This document shows, in pieces, positions 33,037 to 42,205 of a stretch of 64,000 nucleotides of DNA. Within the stretch, counting starts at the first letter, position 1, and each line of letters begins with the position of its first letter. Where the stretch lies: the NCBI RefSeq assembly GCF_001908275.1, contig NZ_CP018620.1:2666001-2730000 (forward strand). The letters run 5' to 3'. Source of the stretch: Paenibacillus xylanexedens. Lineage in GTDB: Bacteria; Bacillota; Bacilli; Paenibacillales; Paenibacillaceae. The position numbers and the translations under genes were made by a program. Below the pieces are notes generated by a model that did not search any database, was not told the origin of the DNA, and worked only from the letters and a program-made list of their open reading frames with translations.

Positions 33037-33876
33037 ATGGCTAGACGCTTAGTACTTATTGAAGGATTACCGGGTTCAGGCAAGTCAACGGTTGCCCAAA
33101 TGGTATCCGAAATTTTAAAGGGACAGGGCAAGGAGGTACAACTATTTCAAGAAGGCAACCTGGATCACCCTGCCGATTATGAAGGTGTTGCTTTTTATCA
33201 TACTGGAGACTTCGGGACCCTATTAACCAAGCATGAAAAATACAGAGAGGTTCTGGAAAGCAATGCGATTGTCCATGATCAAGGTTTCCTGATTCCTTAT
33301 CGTAAGATGAAAGAACAATGGGGAATAGAGCTTTCCGATCACCTTCTACAGGATATTTTCAGCCGAGATATTTACGAAATTCCTTTTGAGCAAAATGTTA
33401 AACTGATCACCGAGAAGTGGCGAGATTTCACCCAAAACGTGTTAAGCACGAATGATGACTGCATCACGATATTTGAGTGTTGTTTTATCCAGAATCCACT
33501 AACCATGGGCCTCGTAAAGTGCAATCAATCCAAAGAGCAGAACGTGCAGTATGTATTGGAACTGGGGCGTATCATTCATGATCTGAATCCGCTTCTCATC
33601 TATATCGACCAGAAAGATATATCCTATACCTTTGAAAAGGCAGTTAGTGAAAGACCAAAAGAATGGTCAGAAGGTTTTATTGACTACTATACGAATCAGG
33701 GTCTTGGGCAAGCACAGGGTTATAAGGGTATTGAAGGTACGGTACAGGTTTTGCAGGAAAGAAAGAATCTGGAGTCCAAAATCTATGGGTTACTTCAGAT
33801 GGATAAGGTCTGGCTGGATAATTCGGATTATGACCGCGAGGTTTGTAGGCGCAAACTAGAAAAGATTCTGGAGTAA
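33037..33876 (+). CDS. P-loop kinase-like protein
   Basis: 279 residues. The Walker A GLPGSGKST at residues 9-17 and the overall kinase-like length suggest a nucleotide- or small-molecule kinase (AAA_33/zeta-toxin-like P-loop superfamily). A second conserved region is CITIFECCFIQNPLT, where these proteins hold a catalytic acidic residue. No partner antitoxin is adjacent. ATG after AAAGGATGATG. Confidence 0.7.
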   Translation: MARRLVLIEGLPGSGKSTVAQMVSEILKGQGKEVQLFQEGNLDHPADYEGVAFYHTGDFGTLLTKHEKYREVLESNAIVHDQGFLIPYRKMKEQWGIELSDHLLQDIFSRDIYEIPFEQNVKLITEKWRDFTQNVLSTNDDCITIFECCFIQNPLTMGLVKCNQSKEQNVQYVLELGRIIHDLNPLLIYIDQKDISYTFEKAVSERPKEWSEGFIDYYTNQGLGQAQGYKGIEGTVQVLQERKNLESKIYGLLQMDKVWLDNSDYDREVCRRKLEKILE

Positions 33877-33919
33877 CCTTACGAAGCTAAGAACATCGAG
33901 AGTAGGTGAACAAAACAAC

Positions 33920-34027
33920 ATGAAAAAAAGGTTATTTGAACTTGTGAATGAAGTCGAAGATGAAGTGACCTTTAACCCGTGGAAGAGATGTGCTCAGATC
34001 ATGTATATGGGCAAGATTTATGAGTAA
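33920..34027 (+). pseudogene. Short open frame or gene fragment
   Basis: 35 codons (MKKRLFELVNEVEDEV... ending MGKIYE), preceded by AGTAGGTG about 10 bases before the ATG. The composition is gene-like (FNPWKRCAQIMY), so it may be the N-terminal remnant of a longer protein, but no homologue can be named. Low confidence. Confidence 0.3.
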
Positions 34028-34064
34028 ATTGATAGCGAATAACGAGTGGAGGAAAAAAGAAAAC

Positions 34065-34562
34065 ATGATGCATATTAAGCTGACAGAAGAAGATTACTGG
34101 GAAATGAACAAATTTGCGATGTTTAAACTTTATGGGAAAGGTATGCTGATTGCTGTATGTGTGCTGCCTGTGGCCATAGCCATCATATTTAGACAACTGG
34201 ATTTTTCATGGGTACAAGCCATTATTGCTGCGCTGCTCTGCAGTACATTTGTCAATGTTATGACTTACATAAGAACCAAAAGGAAAATCAAGAAATTGGC
34301 ACGTGAGAGCAAAGGGATACTGGGTGATCATCAGCTTGAAATCTCAGAGCAGGAGATTCGCTGGAGCAATGAAATGACTTCAGGTGCAACGCAGTGGAAA
34401 GGTTTGGAGAGCTTCAATGAGACAAATAATTATTTCTTTATTTTCATTAATAAGGCAAGTGCGCATGTGATTCCGAAACGCTCTTTTGAAACGGAGGCAA
34501 AAGCAGTTCAGTTTGCAGAACAGGTCAGAACATATATGAAGACTGCTCATCATAATACATAA
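34065..34562 (+). CDS. YcxB-like membrane protein
   Basis: 165 residues from the MM pair at 34065. Two transmembrane helices (about 25-45, 50-72) are followed by a YcxB-like domain: LEISEQEIRWSNEMTSGATQW, then FIFINKASAHVIPKRSF-x7-AVQF. This PH-related domain occurs in small membrane proteins of Firmicutes with no assigned role. Ribosome site TGGAGG. Confidence 0.75.
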   Translation: MMHIKLTEEDYWEMNKFAMFKLYGKGMLIAVCVLPVAIAIIFRQLDFSWVQAIIAALLCSTFVNVMTYIRTKRKIKKLARESKGILGDHQLEISEQEIRWSNEMTSGATQWKGLESFNETNNYFFIFINKASAHVIPKRSFETEAKAVQFAEQVRTYMKTAHHNT

Positions 34563-34689
34563 CGGACTGCAGATAACAATAATATATCGTATTAACAAAA
34601 TCACAACAAATTTAACTTCCGTGTGGCAGATATTGAGTAACCTTAATGACGTGAAGTTCATCCAATATTATATAGAGGGATAGGTGCCT

Positions 34690-35259
34690 ATGGACATTAC
34701 ATTTATTCGTCATGGTCATGGCGAACACTTGATGGATTACCCAAACCAATTAAATTGTCTGCATCCTGGCCTCACTGAATTGGGGAAAAGTCAGGTCATA
34801 GCTTTGCGTAAACAAGTGGTTTTTGCGCCTGAAGACGTCATTTTGATTAGTCCAACGAAACGTACTATTGAAACAGCACAACTCCTAACTCCTAACAAAA
34901 ATCTTGTGTTCTTCAGCCCGCTGGTTGGCCCAAGAATGTTTCCTCAAAATCCAGAGTTTGTACCTTTCGTCTGCGATCAGATCTATTCCAAGGAAGAACT
35001 CAGCCATCAGTATACTGACATAAGAATGCTTGATTTGGGTTTGGATTGTTGGAAAGAAAGTATTAATCAGATGGATGCACATCGATTCAAGAAATTAGCT
35101 GAACAGCTTCTTGAATGGTGCAGGCAACAGAGCGGCAATACGTTTATCATTTCCCATGATGGTACGATATCGAACTACAGGATGTTACTCGGAGAAGAAG
35201 GGTTAACCAAAAGTGATTTTCTTGGTGAAGCAGGGCAGTACACAATCCGAAACGTTTAA
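34690..35259 (+). CDS. Histidine phosphatase family protein
   Basis: 189 residues. Catalytic motif ITFIRHGHGE near the N terminus (histidine of RHG), SPTKRTIETAQLL with the second arginine, and the late histidine in FIISHDGTI. Same superfamily as the protein at 17974 but not a close copy. The ATG at 34690 is preferred over a GTG six bases earlier. Substrate unknown. Confidence 0.8.
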   Translation: MDITFIRHGHGEHLMDYPNQLNCLHPGLTELGKSQVIALRKQVVFAPEDVILISPTKRTIETAQLLTPNKNLVFFSPLVGPRMFPQNPEFVPFVCDQIYSKEELSHQYTDIRMLDLGLDCWKESINQMDAHRFKKLAEQLLEWCRQQSGNTFIISHDGTISNYRMLLGEEGLTKSDFLGEAGQYTIRNV

Positions 35260-35279
35260 CGATTAAAGGAGATTCCGTC

Positions 35280-35786
35280 ATGACTTACTTTCCTAGTGTA
35301 GAGACTGAACGATTGTACCTCAGAGAGTTAACCATAGCGGACCGGCAGGTTGTATATGAACATTTCGCCGAACCGGATGTAACCCGGTTCATGGATATTG
35401 AGCCTTGTCGTGACGTAAACGAAGCAGAAGAAATCATACAATTTCACATCGATGATTCTGGATGCAGATATGGTCTGTTCCATAAATCAGATGGCGAATT
35501 CATAGGCACAGCGGGGTTTCACTGTTGGAATCAAGAGTCACCATCGAAGGCAGAGATTGGGTTTGATTTATCTCCGTCCTATTGGGGACAAGGGTTGATG
35601 CAAGAAGCTTTAACCGCAATGATCGAAATCGGCTGGAACAAGATGAATCTTGATTATATTGAAGCGACAGTGGAGCAGGAAAATATTCAATCGCAGAGCT
35701 TGTTAGAAAAGTTGAACTTTTCGAAGTCCACTGAGTTAGTAGACAATCTCTTTTACTATACATTAGACAAGGAATCTGCTTTATAA
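35280..35786 (+). CDS. GNAT acetyltransferase (RimJ/RimL type)
   Basis: 168 residues. TERLYLRELTIADRQVVYEHF at the N terminus, GFDLSPSYWGQGLMQEAL as the acetyl-CoA motif and VEQENIQSQSLLEKLNF in motif B are typical of the RimJ/RimL/SpeG-like group. AAAGGAG before the ATG. It probably shares a transcript with the phosphatase upstream, 20 bases away. Confidence 0.83.
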   Translation: MTYFPSVETERLYLRELTIADRQVVYEHFAEPDVTRFMDIEPCRDVNEAEEIIQFHIDDSGCRYGLFHKSDGEFIGTAGFHCWNQESPSKAEIGFDLSPSYWGQGLMQEALTAMIEIGWNKMNLDYIEATVEQENIQSQSLLEKLNFSKSTELVDNLFYYTLDKESAL

Positions 35787-35817
35787 GCGACTATAACTGC
35801 ACTTAGGGGGATTTTCA

Positions 35818-36333
35818 ATGAAGTTATCGGATTATGAGTATCTGACTATGGCTCTGGAAGAAGCAGAACAATCATTTACTGAAGGAACGTATCCGATTGG
35901 TGCGATAATCGTGGATGTGGATGGGATTGTCGTGAGTAAAGGCCGGAACCGAGTCTTCTCAGATTGCGACCCCACCGCACATGCTGAGGTGGACGCCATT
36001 CGTCGGGCAGGAAAACATTTGCTGGATGTAGAGAAGAAGAAATTCTCGAAGAAGAAAGACTTGACGCTTTATACTACCTGTGAGCCTTGTCCCATGTGTT
36101 CGTGCACCATATTAATGTCGGGGATTAAGAAGATTGTATGGGCAGCAGATGATGAAAAATATGGCGGGCTTCGACGTTTCAAGGAAGGGCCCCATTTTAT
36201 CCATATGTTTGACACATTATCCTGCGTTGCAGCACCATACCTTGATCTGGAAAATAAACAGAGAGCATTGCTCGCCAAATGGAATATTAGTAGAGGTTTG
36301 CTTAATACAGAATGGGAGATTCCTAAACAATGA
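35818..36333 (+). CDS. Nucleoside/cytidine deaminase family protein
   Basis: 171 residues of the CMP/dCMP deaminase fold. Zinc is held by H55 (HAE, with catalytic E57) and the cysteines C91 and C94 of CEPCPMC. It could deaminate guanine, cytosine or a nucleoside; tRNA-adenosine deaminase TadA is a related but distinct protein. ATG after TTAGGGGG. Active-site residues are intact. Confidence 0.85.
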   Translation: MKLSDYEYLTMALEEAEQSFTEGTYPIGAIIVDVDGIVVSKGRNRVFSDCDPTAHAEVDAIRRAGKHLLDVEKKKFSKKKDLTLYTTCEPCPMCSCTILMSGIKKIVWAADDEKYGGLRRFKEGPHFIHMFDTLSCVAAPYLDLENKQRALLAKWNISRGLLNTEWEIPKQ

Positions 36334-36359
36334 TCCTAATCCAAAGCAGATGAATTCAT

Positions 36360-36902
36360 ATGGAATTCGTGGGAGAGAAGGTAAGAATAACATCAGTCAC
36401 AGAACAGGACCTCGACTTCATAGGTCAACTTGAATGTGACACAAACATATGGAGCTTTGAGGAAACTGTTGAAACGGATGAGGAAAAGGTCCGCGAGAAA
36501 TATCGCAGCCATTTTGCTCTCGCAGATGAGAAACCATATGCCTATGATTTCGTTATACGCCGCATAAATGATCCGGAAGATACCCCCATTGGTATAGTTC
36601 AGATGTGGAGTTATGTGGATTACCGAAAAAGCTGGGAACTTGGATTCGCTGTACTTTCAGAATACGCAGGCAACGGATATGGGAGCGAGGCTACTCGTCT
36701 TTTGTTACGATTTGCGTTTCAAGAGTTACAAGCTCATAAGGTCGTCGGCATGTGCAATTCACAAAACGTTCGCTCAGTCGCACTGATGCAGCATGTGGGT
36801 ATGACACGGGAGGCCGTCTTCCAGGAAGAACTATGGTGGAACAATCAGTGGACAGACCAGTATTTTTTCTCGATTTTGAATAGAGAGTTTAAGCCAGTCT
36901 AA
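36360..36902 (+). CDS. GNAT acetyltransferase
   Basis: 180 residues. Motif A ELGFAVLSEYAGNGYGSEAT with the GNGYG loop, motif B CNSQNVRSVALMQHVGM. N-terminal half FVGEKVRITSVTEQDLDF is RimJ-like. The ribosome site is weak. It is 27 bases after the deaminase gene and 20 before the peptidase gene, so probably in one operon. Target unknown. Confidence 0.82.
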   Translation: MEFVGEKVRITSVTEQDLDFIGQLECDTNIWSFEETVETDEEKVREKYRSHFALADEKPYAYDFVIRRINDPEDTPIGIVQMWSYVDYRKSWELGFAVLSEYAGNGYGSEATRLLLRFAFQELQAHKVVGMCNSQNVRSVALMQHVGMTREAVFQEELWWNNQWTDQYFFSILNREFKPV

Positions 36903-36922
36903 TAGGTACGGGAGGAAATAAG

Positions 36923-37588
36923 ATGACTACGTTGGTTCTGCTAAGTGATTTGGTTTTCGAATCTAACGATAAATTGGATCAGAGAATACGAAGCTTATTC
37001 AACAATGAACAGCTTTCCATCGGCTATATCCCTTCGTGCTCCGATCCGGAGCGGAAATATTTTGAACACACTAGACGTTACTATACTCAGATAGGAATAG
37101 ATAACATTCAATATTACGATCTTGATCTGGAGTATGAGGAGAGCACATTTAGCTCTATTTTCGAATGTGATGCGATTCATCTATCCGGCGGAAATACGTT
37201 TTATTTTCTAAGTTTATTACAGAAGAGAAATGTGCTTGGTTTGCTGTGTTCCTATGTGAAGAGTGGCGGCATTCTGATCGGGGTCAGCGCAGGCAGTATT
37301 CTGACTACACCTACCATAGATATAGCGGGATATGGGGAAGATGCTGATGAAAACAATGTAGATCTGAAAGATATGCAAGCACTGGGACTCGTTGATTTTG
37401 AGTTTGCAACGCATTGGGACGGTTCGGAAGATACCCTGAATTCATTAAGAGAGTATACGCGCGTTAACCGTACGGCGGTTTATGCGTGCCAAGATGGTGG
37501 CGGGCTTGTAATGGATGGAGAAAGCGTAGAGTTATATGGACATGTGCGTCTCGTAGATTACAGAGAGAGTGGGTCTGTTGATGAGTAA
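36923..37588 (+). CDS. Peptidase E-like / class I glutamine amidotransferase-like protein (S51)
   Basis: 221 residues. LSGGNTFYF and IGVSAGSILTTP, with the catalytic serine in SAGS, match peptidase S51 (PepE, cyanophycinase fold). PepE cleaves Asp-X dipeptides, while related proteins act on other small substrates. ATG after GGGAGG. Its 3' end overlaps the next gene, indicating translational coupling with the PhzF-like protein. Confidence 0.83.
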   Translation: MTTLVLLSDLVFESNDKLDQRIRSLFNNEQLSIGYIPSCSDPERKYFEHTRRYYTQIGIDNIQYYDLDLEYEESTFSSIFECDAIHLSGGNTFYFLSLLQKRNVLGLLCSYVKSGGILIGVSAGSILTTPTIDIAGYGEDADENNVDLKDMQALGLVDFEFATHWDGSEDTLNSLREYTRVNRTAVYACQDGGGLVMDGESVELYGHVRLVDYRESGSVDE

Positions 37589-38474
37589 TATTACGGTCTA
37601 TCATTATGATGCTTTCTCTACCGTTCCCGGTCAAGGTAACCCGGCAGGAGTGGTTTTTGATGCTGATCATTTCAGTGAGACGGAGATGCAGCAGATCGCT
37701 TATCAAGTTGGTTTTAATGAGACAGTATTTGTGTTGAATTCTGAAGTAGCTGACGTCCGATTACGTTATTTTACGCCGGGCCATGAGATTAATCTGTGTG
37801 GTCATGCCACAATGGCATCACTGTATGGGTTGAAGACGCGTGGAATGTTAAATGACAAAGAGTTTATCACTATTGAAACCAATGTAGGTACATTACCCAT
37901 ACGATTTGAGCGCAATGCCGACACCATTTACATGAAAATGAAACAGGATCAGCCTCAGTTTGCACCGTTTCAGGGGGATATCGAGAAGCTGGTAAACGCC
38001 ATAAACCTAACTCTGGATGATGTCGACCTTTCTACGCCAATCGTTTATGGGAGTACGGGAACTTGGACGTTATTAATCCCGATTCGTGAATTGAACTCTT
38101 TTATGGAAATGAGACCGGATTCTTCCCTGTTCCCAGGAATTTTAATTGAGAATCCCAAAGCTTCCCTACATCCCTTTTGTTTCGAAACCCGTGATTCCGA
38201 TGCCATGATGCATGCCAGACATTTTTCCTCACCTTACTCAGGTACGACGGAAGATCCAGTGACTGGAACAGCCTCCGGGGTGATGGGTGCATATTATTTA
38301 ACCTATGTGAAACCGGAGATTGATGAGGTACAGTTTGTGGTAGAACAAGGGCATGAGATTGGAAGAGATGGAAAGGTTCAAGTGAGTGTGATTCGGGATG
38401 GTGAGGATATGGATGTCAGAATAAAGGGGACAGCTGTATTTGTGCGTGAACTGAACGTTGAATTGGACACCTGA
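37581..38474 (+). CDS. PhzF family isomerase
   Basis: 297 residues from the ATG at 37581. PhzF fold with QGNPAGVV, the catalytic glutamate of NETVFV, the ligand loop YFTPGHEINLCGHAT and the C-terminal TGTASG. PhzF itself acts in phenazine synthesis, but most homologues serve other pathways, and no phenazine genes are present. It overlaps the S51 peptidase-like gene by 8 bases. Confidence 0.83.
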   Translation: MSNITVYHYDAFSTVPGQGNPAGVVFDADHFSETEMQQIAYQVGFNETVFVLNSEVADVRLRYFTPGHEINLCGHATMASLYGLKTRGMLNDKEFITIETNVGTLPIRFERNADTIYMKMKQDQPQFAPFQGDIEKLVNAINLTLDDVDLSTPIVYGSTGTWTLLIPIRELNSFMEMRPDSSLFPGILIENPKASLHPFCFETRDSDAMMHARHFSSPYSGTTEDPVTGTASGVMGAYYLTYVKPEIDEVQFVVEQGHEIGRDGKVQVSVIRDGEDMDVRIKGTAVFVRELNVELDT

Positions 38475-38497
38475 TTATATACATAAGGGAGTTGCTC

Positions 38498-39262
38498 TTG
38501 TTGAATGAAAAGACTGTTTTAGATAGCGTTACTCGTGTCTTGAAAGAAGAATTAACGGATGCCTTGGTGGGAATATATTTACACGGTTCTATGGCCATGG
38601 GATGCTTTCATCCAAATCAGAGTGATATCGATATATTGGTCGTTAGCCGGGAAAAGCGACCTGCTGACACCTATCGAAGGATTGCAAAAAAGCTAATGCA
38701 TATTGAAGATGAGATGCACATTACGAAAGGTTTTGAACTCAGTATTGTACTGGAAACTGCGGTTGTTGCCATGGTATACCCTACTCCTTTTGAATTTCAT
38801 TACTCTGCTTATCATCGGGAGAAATATCGAAAGGATGAGCAATATCTATGTGGTGGATATGAAGATCCGGATCTGGTAGCACATATGGCGGTCATCTATG
38901 ATCGAGGTATTGTGCTGGCTGGTAAACCCATTAAGGATCTGTTCCAACCGGAAAATCGTGAACATATGATTGCCTCAATCACATCGGACGCGAGTTCAGC
39001 AATTGAAGACATTGTGGACAACCCAGTCTACTATGTATTGAGTCTATCCCGGGTTCTTTTGTACGTGAAAGATTCAGTCATTCGTTCCAAGCGAGAAGCA
39101 GGAGAATGGGCACTTACAAACCTTCCCTCTAAATACCAGGATGTCTTCTCACAATGCCTTGCAAAGTACAATGGTGATCTGGAGAATGTGAATTTGAGTG
39201 AAGCCTTACTTCTGGAGTATGCGGAATATATGTTGAATCAGATCCACGTGAAGGGAAATTAA
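38498..39262 (+). CDS. Aminoglycoside adenylyltransferase-like nucleotidyltransferase
   Basis: About 254 residues from a TTG 7 bases after AAGGGA. The nucleotidyltransferase signature is LHGSMAMGCFHPNQSDID, with metal-binding DID, and the C-terminal half matches the helical domain of ANT(3'')/ANT(9)-type enzymes (DNPVYYVLSLSRVL, then SKREAGEWAL). Such enzymes inactivate streptomycin or spectinomycin by adenylation. Activity here is not demonstrated, and an intrinsic chromosomal role is likely. Confidence 0.78.
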   Translation: MLNEKTVLDSVTRVLKEELTDALVGIYLHGSMAMGCFHPNQSDIDILVVSREKRPADTYRRIAKKLMHIEDEMHITKGFELSIVLETAVVAMVYPTPFEFHYSAYHREKYRKDEQYLCGGYEDPDLVAHMAVIYDRGIVLAGKPIKDLFQPENREHMIASITSDASSAIEDIVDNPVYYVLSLSRVLLYVKDSVIRSKREAGEWALTNLPSKYQDVFSQCLAKYNGDLENVNLSEALLLEYAEYMLNQIHVKGN

Positions 39263-39314
39263 CATGTTGCAAATTTTTGATATTGTGTACTGATCTGACT
39301 GACTATATGAAAAA

Positions 39315-39398
39315 AATAACTGGGCCTATATCGGCAAAGGATATCTGCTTGATGATGAAGAGACGAGAATCTATGAAAATAAAAGATTTGATTTCTGA
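39315..39398 (+). pseudogene. C-terminal gene remnant
   Basis: In the gap after the nucleotidyltransferase, a 27-codon frame reads NNWAYIGKGYLLDDEETRIY and continues to NKRFDF plus stop. It has no start or ribosome site and looks like the conserved end of a lost gene. The parent family cannot be named. Confidence 0.35.
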
Positions 39399-39416
39399 CA
39401 TGAAGGAGGATGTGCT

Positions 39417-40007
39417 GTGAGTGAATTATTACAGGATCAGATTCAATTTCTCATTGAGATTGATAAACTGAAGACGATTGAACGAAAGACGAGAATAATG
39501 CATGGGGAGAGACTTGAAAATGATGCGGAGCATTCTTGGCATCTGGCGATGATGGCATTGGTTTTACAGAGTCATGCCAACAAGGATGTGAATATTCTTA
39601 AAGTCATTAAGATGCTTCTCGTTCATGATCTGGTTGAGATCGATGCGGGAGATACTTTTGCCTACGATACGGTGGGGAATACGGATAAATATGATCGTGA
39701 ACTCCAAGCGGCTCATCGGCTGTTTGGTATGTTGCCTAAGGAACAGGCTGAAGAACTACTCCAATTATGGTTGGAGTTTGAATCAAAGCAGACGCCTGAA
39801 GCACAATTTGCTTCATCTCTCGACCGGTTGCAGCCTCTAATCCACAATCATCAGAATGAGGGAGATACGTGGCAGAAATATAACATTACAAGTGATCAGG
39901 TTTTAAACAGAAACCATGAAATTGCGAACGGTTCCGAAACATTGTGGGAGTATGCGCAGCAGCTTATTCAGAAATCTGTGGATCAGGGAATTTTGACCAA
40001 ATCATAA
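39417..40007 (+). CDS. HD-domain hydrolase (YfbR/HDDC2-like)
   Basis: 196 residues. HD metal-binding pattern: DAEHSWHLA, LLVHDLVEIDAGD and a later aspartate (SLDRLQP). The arrangement resembles 5'-deoxyribonucleotidases of the YfbR/HDDC2 group, which dephosphorylate dNMPs. GTG start after AGGAGGATG. Substrate inferred from family only. Confidence 0.82.
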   Translation: MSELLQDQIQFLIEIDKLKTIERKTRIMHGERLENDAEHSWHLAMMALVLQSHANKDVNILKVIKMLLVHDLVEIDAGDTFAYDTVGNTDKYDRELQAAHRLFGMLPKEQAEELLQLWLEFESKQTPEAQFASSLDRLQPLIHNHQNEGDTWQKYNITSDQVLNRNHEIANGSETLWEYAQQLIQKSVDQGILTKS

Positions 40008-40053
40008 GGATACGTTTTAACGTATGTACTTCGAAGATGGGGGTGAAGCATGT

Positions 40054-40509
40054 ATGGGATATATTATGGAGCTAAGAAAACTGGTGGGCCCGCGTCCTCT
40101 AATTATGGCGGGCTCATGTGTACTCGTGTTTAATGAGGAAGGCCACCTGCTGCTGCAAAAACGTACAGATAGCTTGGATTGGGGGACACTTGGGGGATCC
40201 ATGGAACCCGGGGAGTCTTTGGAGGAAGCAGCAGCGCGGGAATTGTATGAAGAAGCCGGACTGAGAGCGGAATCGTACAAACTCATTAGCGTTTTTTCAG
40301 GTGAGGACATGTACTATCAGTACCCACATGGTGATGAAGTTTACAACGTCATGGCTGTTTATGAAGCTTCAGGTATCAAGGGCAGCCCAACCATTATGGA
40401 TGATGAGGGGCTGGAACTTCGATATTTTGATCTGAATCAGCCGATCCCTGAGATCAATCCGTTTACGGAATATGTGTTGAAGAAGGCAGGGTATATCAGA
40501 ACTCACTAG
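40054..40509 (+). CDS. Nudix hydrolase
   Basis: 151 residues from ATG 40054, after GGGGGTGA; the frame is open 30 bases upstream without support. Nudix box GGSMEPGESLEEAAA followed by RELYEEAGL, preceded by LLLQKRTDSLDWGTLGG. Same general type as the proteins at 3609 and 27513. Substrate unknown. Confidence 0.86.
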   Translation: MGYIMELRKLVGPRPLIMAGSCVLVFNEEGHLLLQKRTDSLDWGTLGGSMEPGESLEEAAARELYEEAGLRAESYKLISVFSGEDMYYQYPHGDEVYNVMAVYEASGIKGSPTIMDDEGLELRYFDLNQPIPEINPFTEYVLKKAGYIRTH

Positions 40510-40526
40510 TAAGAGGAGGACATGTT

Positions 40527-40856
40527 ATGACGCAGGACTTCTATTGTGATGAGGTGCTGAGTGGTAAAACGCAAGTTAAAGTTGTCATGGAAACAAATAA
40601 CGTTATGGCTTATCATCACACTCGGCCTTACTACAAGCATCACATTGTTGTAATTCCCAAGACTCATATTCAGTCCTTCATTTCAGAAGAAGAAGAGAAT
40701 AATGATGAGCTACTATTGGAAATGATGCGTGTCATTAAAAAGATTGCTGCTGACATGGTGAACCAGACAGGCTCGTCGAAGATTATAACTAACTTGGGCA
40801 ACTATCAAGACACGAAGCATCAACATTGGCATGTAGTCAGTGGTGAACGAACTTAG
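40527..40856 (+). CDS. HIT family protein
   Basis: 109 residues. The histidine triad is H98-x-H100-x-H102 (KHQHWHV), and HHIVVIPKTHIQS is the preceding conserved strand. HIT proteins hydrolyse or transfer nucleotidyl groups (AMP-lysine, dinucleoside polyphosphates). Together with the Nudix gene 17 bases upstream it may act in nucleotide clean-up. ATG after AAGAGGAGG. Confidence 0.83.
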   Translation: MTQDFYCDEVLSGKTQVKVVMETNNVMAYHHTRPYYKHHIVVIPKTHIQSFISEEEENNDELLLEMMRVIKKIAADMVNQTGSSKIITNLGNYQDTKHQHWHVVSGERT

Positions 40857-40876
40857 GAAAATGTATACCTGATTAT

Positions 40877-40920
40877 AAATCTTCCACCTTTCACAAATGG
40901 GTGTGGAAGATTTTTTTATT
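40877..40920 (+). terminator. Strong rho-independent terminator
   Basis: AATCTTCCAC pairs with GTGGAAGATT around a short loop, followed by TTTTTTATTTT. It ends the HD-Nudix-HIT unit. Confidence 0.88.
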
Positions 40921-41036
40921 TTCAACTGATAAGCACCCTAAATGCCCCTTACATCTACCCAAAAAATTAACTAAGGAAAAATATGCTAGAATAGGGAGTG
41001 GACATTTAAAAGGGTCTATTAGGAGGAATAATAATT

Positions 41037-41180
41037 ATGATTACGATATTTCTAATGTTGATTAATGTACTGTTATACGGACTGGGCGTGTATGCGCTGA
41101 TCCTGTTTATTAAGCTTGCCCGGCGTGGGATTCAGGCACTGGATATCTACCTGTATGAGAAACGCGGAGAGCGGTTCTAA
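41037..41180 (+). CDS. 47-residue single-helix membrane protein
   Basis: AGGAGGAA lies 8 bases before the ATG, and the frame encodes a hydrophobic helix (residues 3-25) followed by a basic amphipathic tail ending EKRGERF. An extended -10 (TGCTAGAAT, 40984-40992) lies about 45 bases upstream, and a strong terminator separates it from the HIT gene, so it has its own transcription unit. Too short for most gene callers. Function unknown. Confidence 0.72.
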   Translation: MITIFLMLINVLLYGLGVYALILFIKLARRGIQALDIYLYEKRGERF

Positions 41181-41289
41181 CGTTTCACCATCTCACACTC
41201 GAACAGAATTATCATTTTTCTCTCAGTGTTTTATCTTTCCTAATCTAGTATGATTAACGCATCAATCCAGTAAAGAGAGGGTTAATGAC

Positions 41290-42069
41290 ATGGATGCTTT
41301 TTTAGAGCAAATTAACGAGTTAAACGAGCTTCAGAAAGACTTGGTCAGCCTACATCCTTTGTTTGCAGAACATTATCCAGTGGTTGTAGCCTATGAAGCT
41401 TTATTATATATCTATGATTATTCGTCCAAAACGCAGCAATATGAGTGGGTGAAGACGGTACCGGACGATTTATATATTCCAGATGAATGCCTTGCTGCGA
41501 TGCCGGTGCATCATATGAACGGACGAATGTGTGCGATTGTAACGGATACAGCGTTCAAAGATCTGGAGCAGAAAGTTTATCTGTTCCACGAATATGTTCA
41601 TTGTTATGTATATGAGAAATATGATGAGCGGATCGTCAACCGTCTTCAAATTAAGCATAAAATGGACCAGCTGAAGCGCGTAACATGGGAACTGGATTAT
41701 GAATTTCCGTATGAAGATGAAATCGTTGTGGAGCGGATTAACTCATTGTTGTCAGCTTTGAAGAGTAAAGACCTGACGCAAGTACACACAGCTAGAAAAG
41801 CGTTGTTCATTTCATTAAATGAAGAACAAGCCGAGTATTGGAGCTGGTTGGAGTGGAACGAGGGTTACGCGCGCTATATTGAGAATCTGATTCGGGCAAA
41901 ATTCGGGCAGGAAAGCAATCATATGGGAGACACTGCTCCGTTTAATCGTCTAGTATTCTATGAGTGTGGGTCGGAATATATTAGTCTGCTTGTGAAGGAG
42001 CATCCGGGGTACCATACGGATCTGGAGCAGCTGTTTGACCGCATGCAAGTGGAGAGAATTCAGGGATAA
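41290..42069 (+). CDS. Putative zinc metallopeptidase (HEXXH)
   Basis: 259 residues, soluble. The segment YLFHEYVHCYVYEK contains H100-E101-x2-H104, and about 87 residues later EWNEGYARYIENL supplies E191, a plausible third zinc ligand as in gluzincin-type peptidases (EGxAxYxE). I know of no named family with exactly this layout. There is no signal peptide, so it would act in the cytosol. ATG after AGAGAGGG. Confidence 0.6.
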   Translation: MDAFLEQINELNELQKDLVSLHPLFAEHYPVVVAYEALLYIYDYSSKTQQYEWVKTVPDDLYIPDECLAAMPVHHMNGRMCAIVTDTAFKDLEQKVYLFHEYVHCYVYEKYDERIVNRLQIKHKMDQLKRVTWELDYEFPYEDEIVVERINSLLSALKSKDLTQVHTARKALFISLNEEQAEYWSWLEWNEGYARYIENLIRAKFGQESNHMGDTAPFNRLVFYECGSEYISLLVKEHPGYHTDLEQLFDRMQVERIQG

Positions 42070-42205
42070 TCACGCATCTACGGTGAAAAAAAGGTGGAAC
42101 CTAGCGAAGTCTCACTATTCCAGTGATCTGCGTTGCACCAGTAGGTTATATCGTTTCTTTTCCCAAGTATAGTAGAATACTTCCCGATAAAAGGAGATCA
42201 ACTCT

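Noticed and set aside
37581..38474. PhzF homologue as evidence of phenazine production
   Set aside because: None of the other phenazine genes (phzA-E, phzG) are present, and most PhzF-family proteins act elsewhere.
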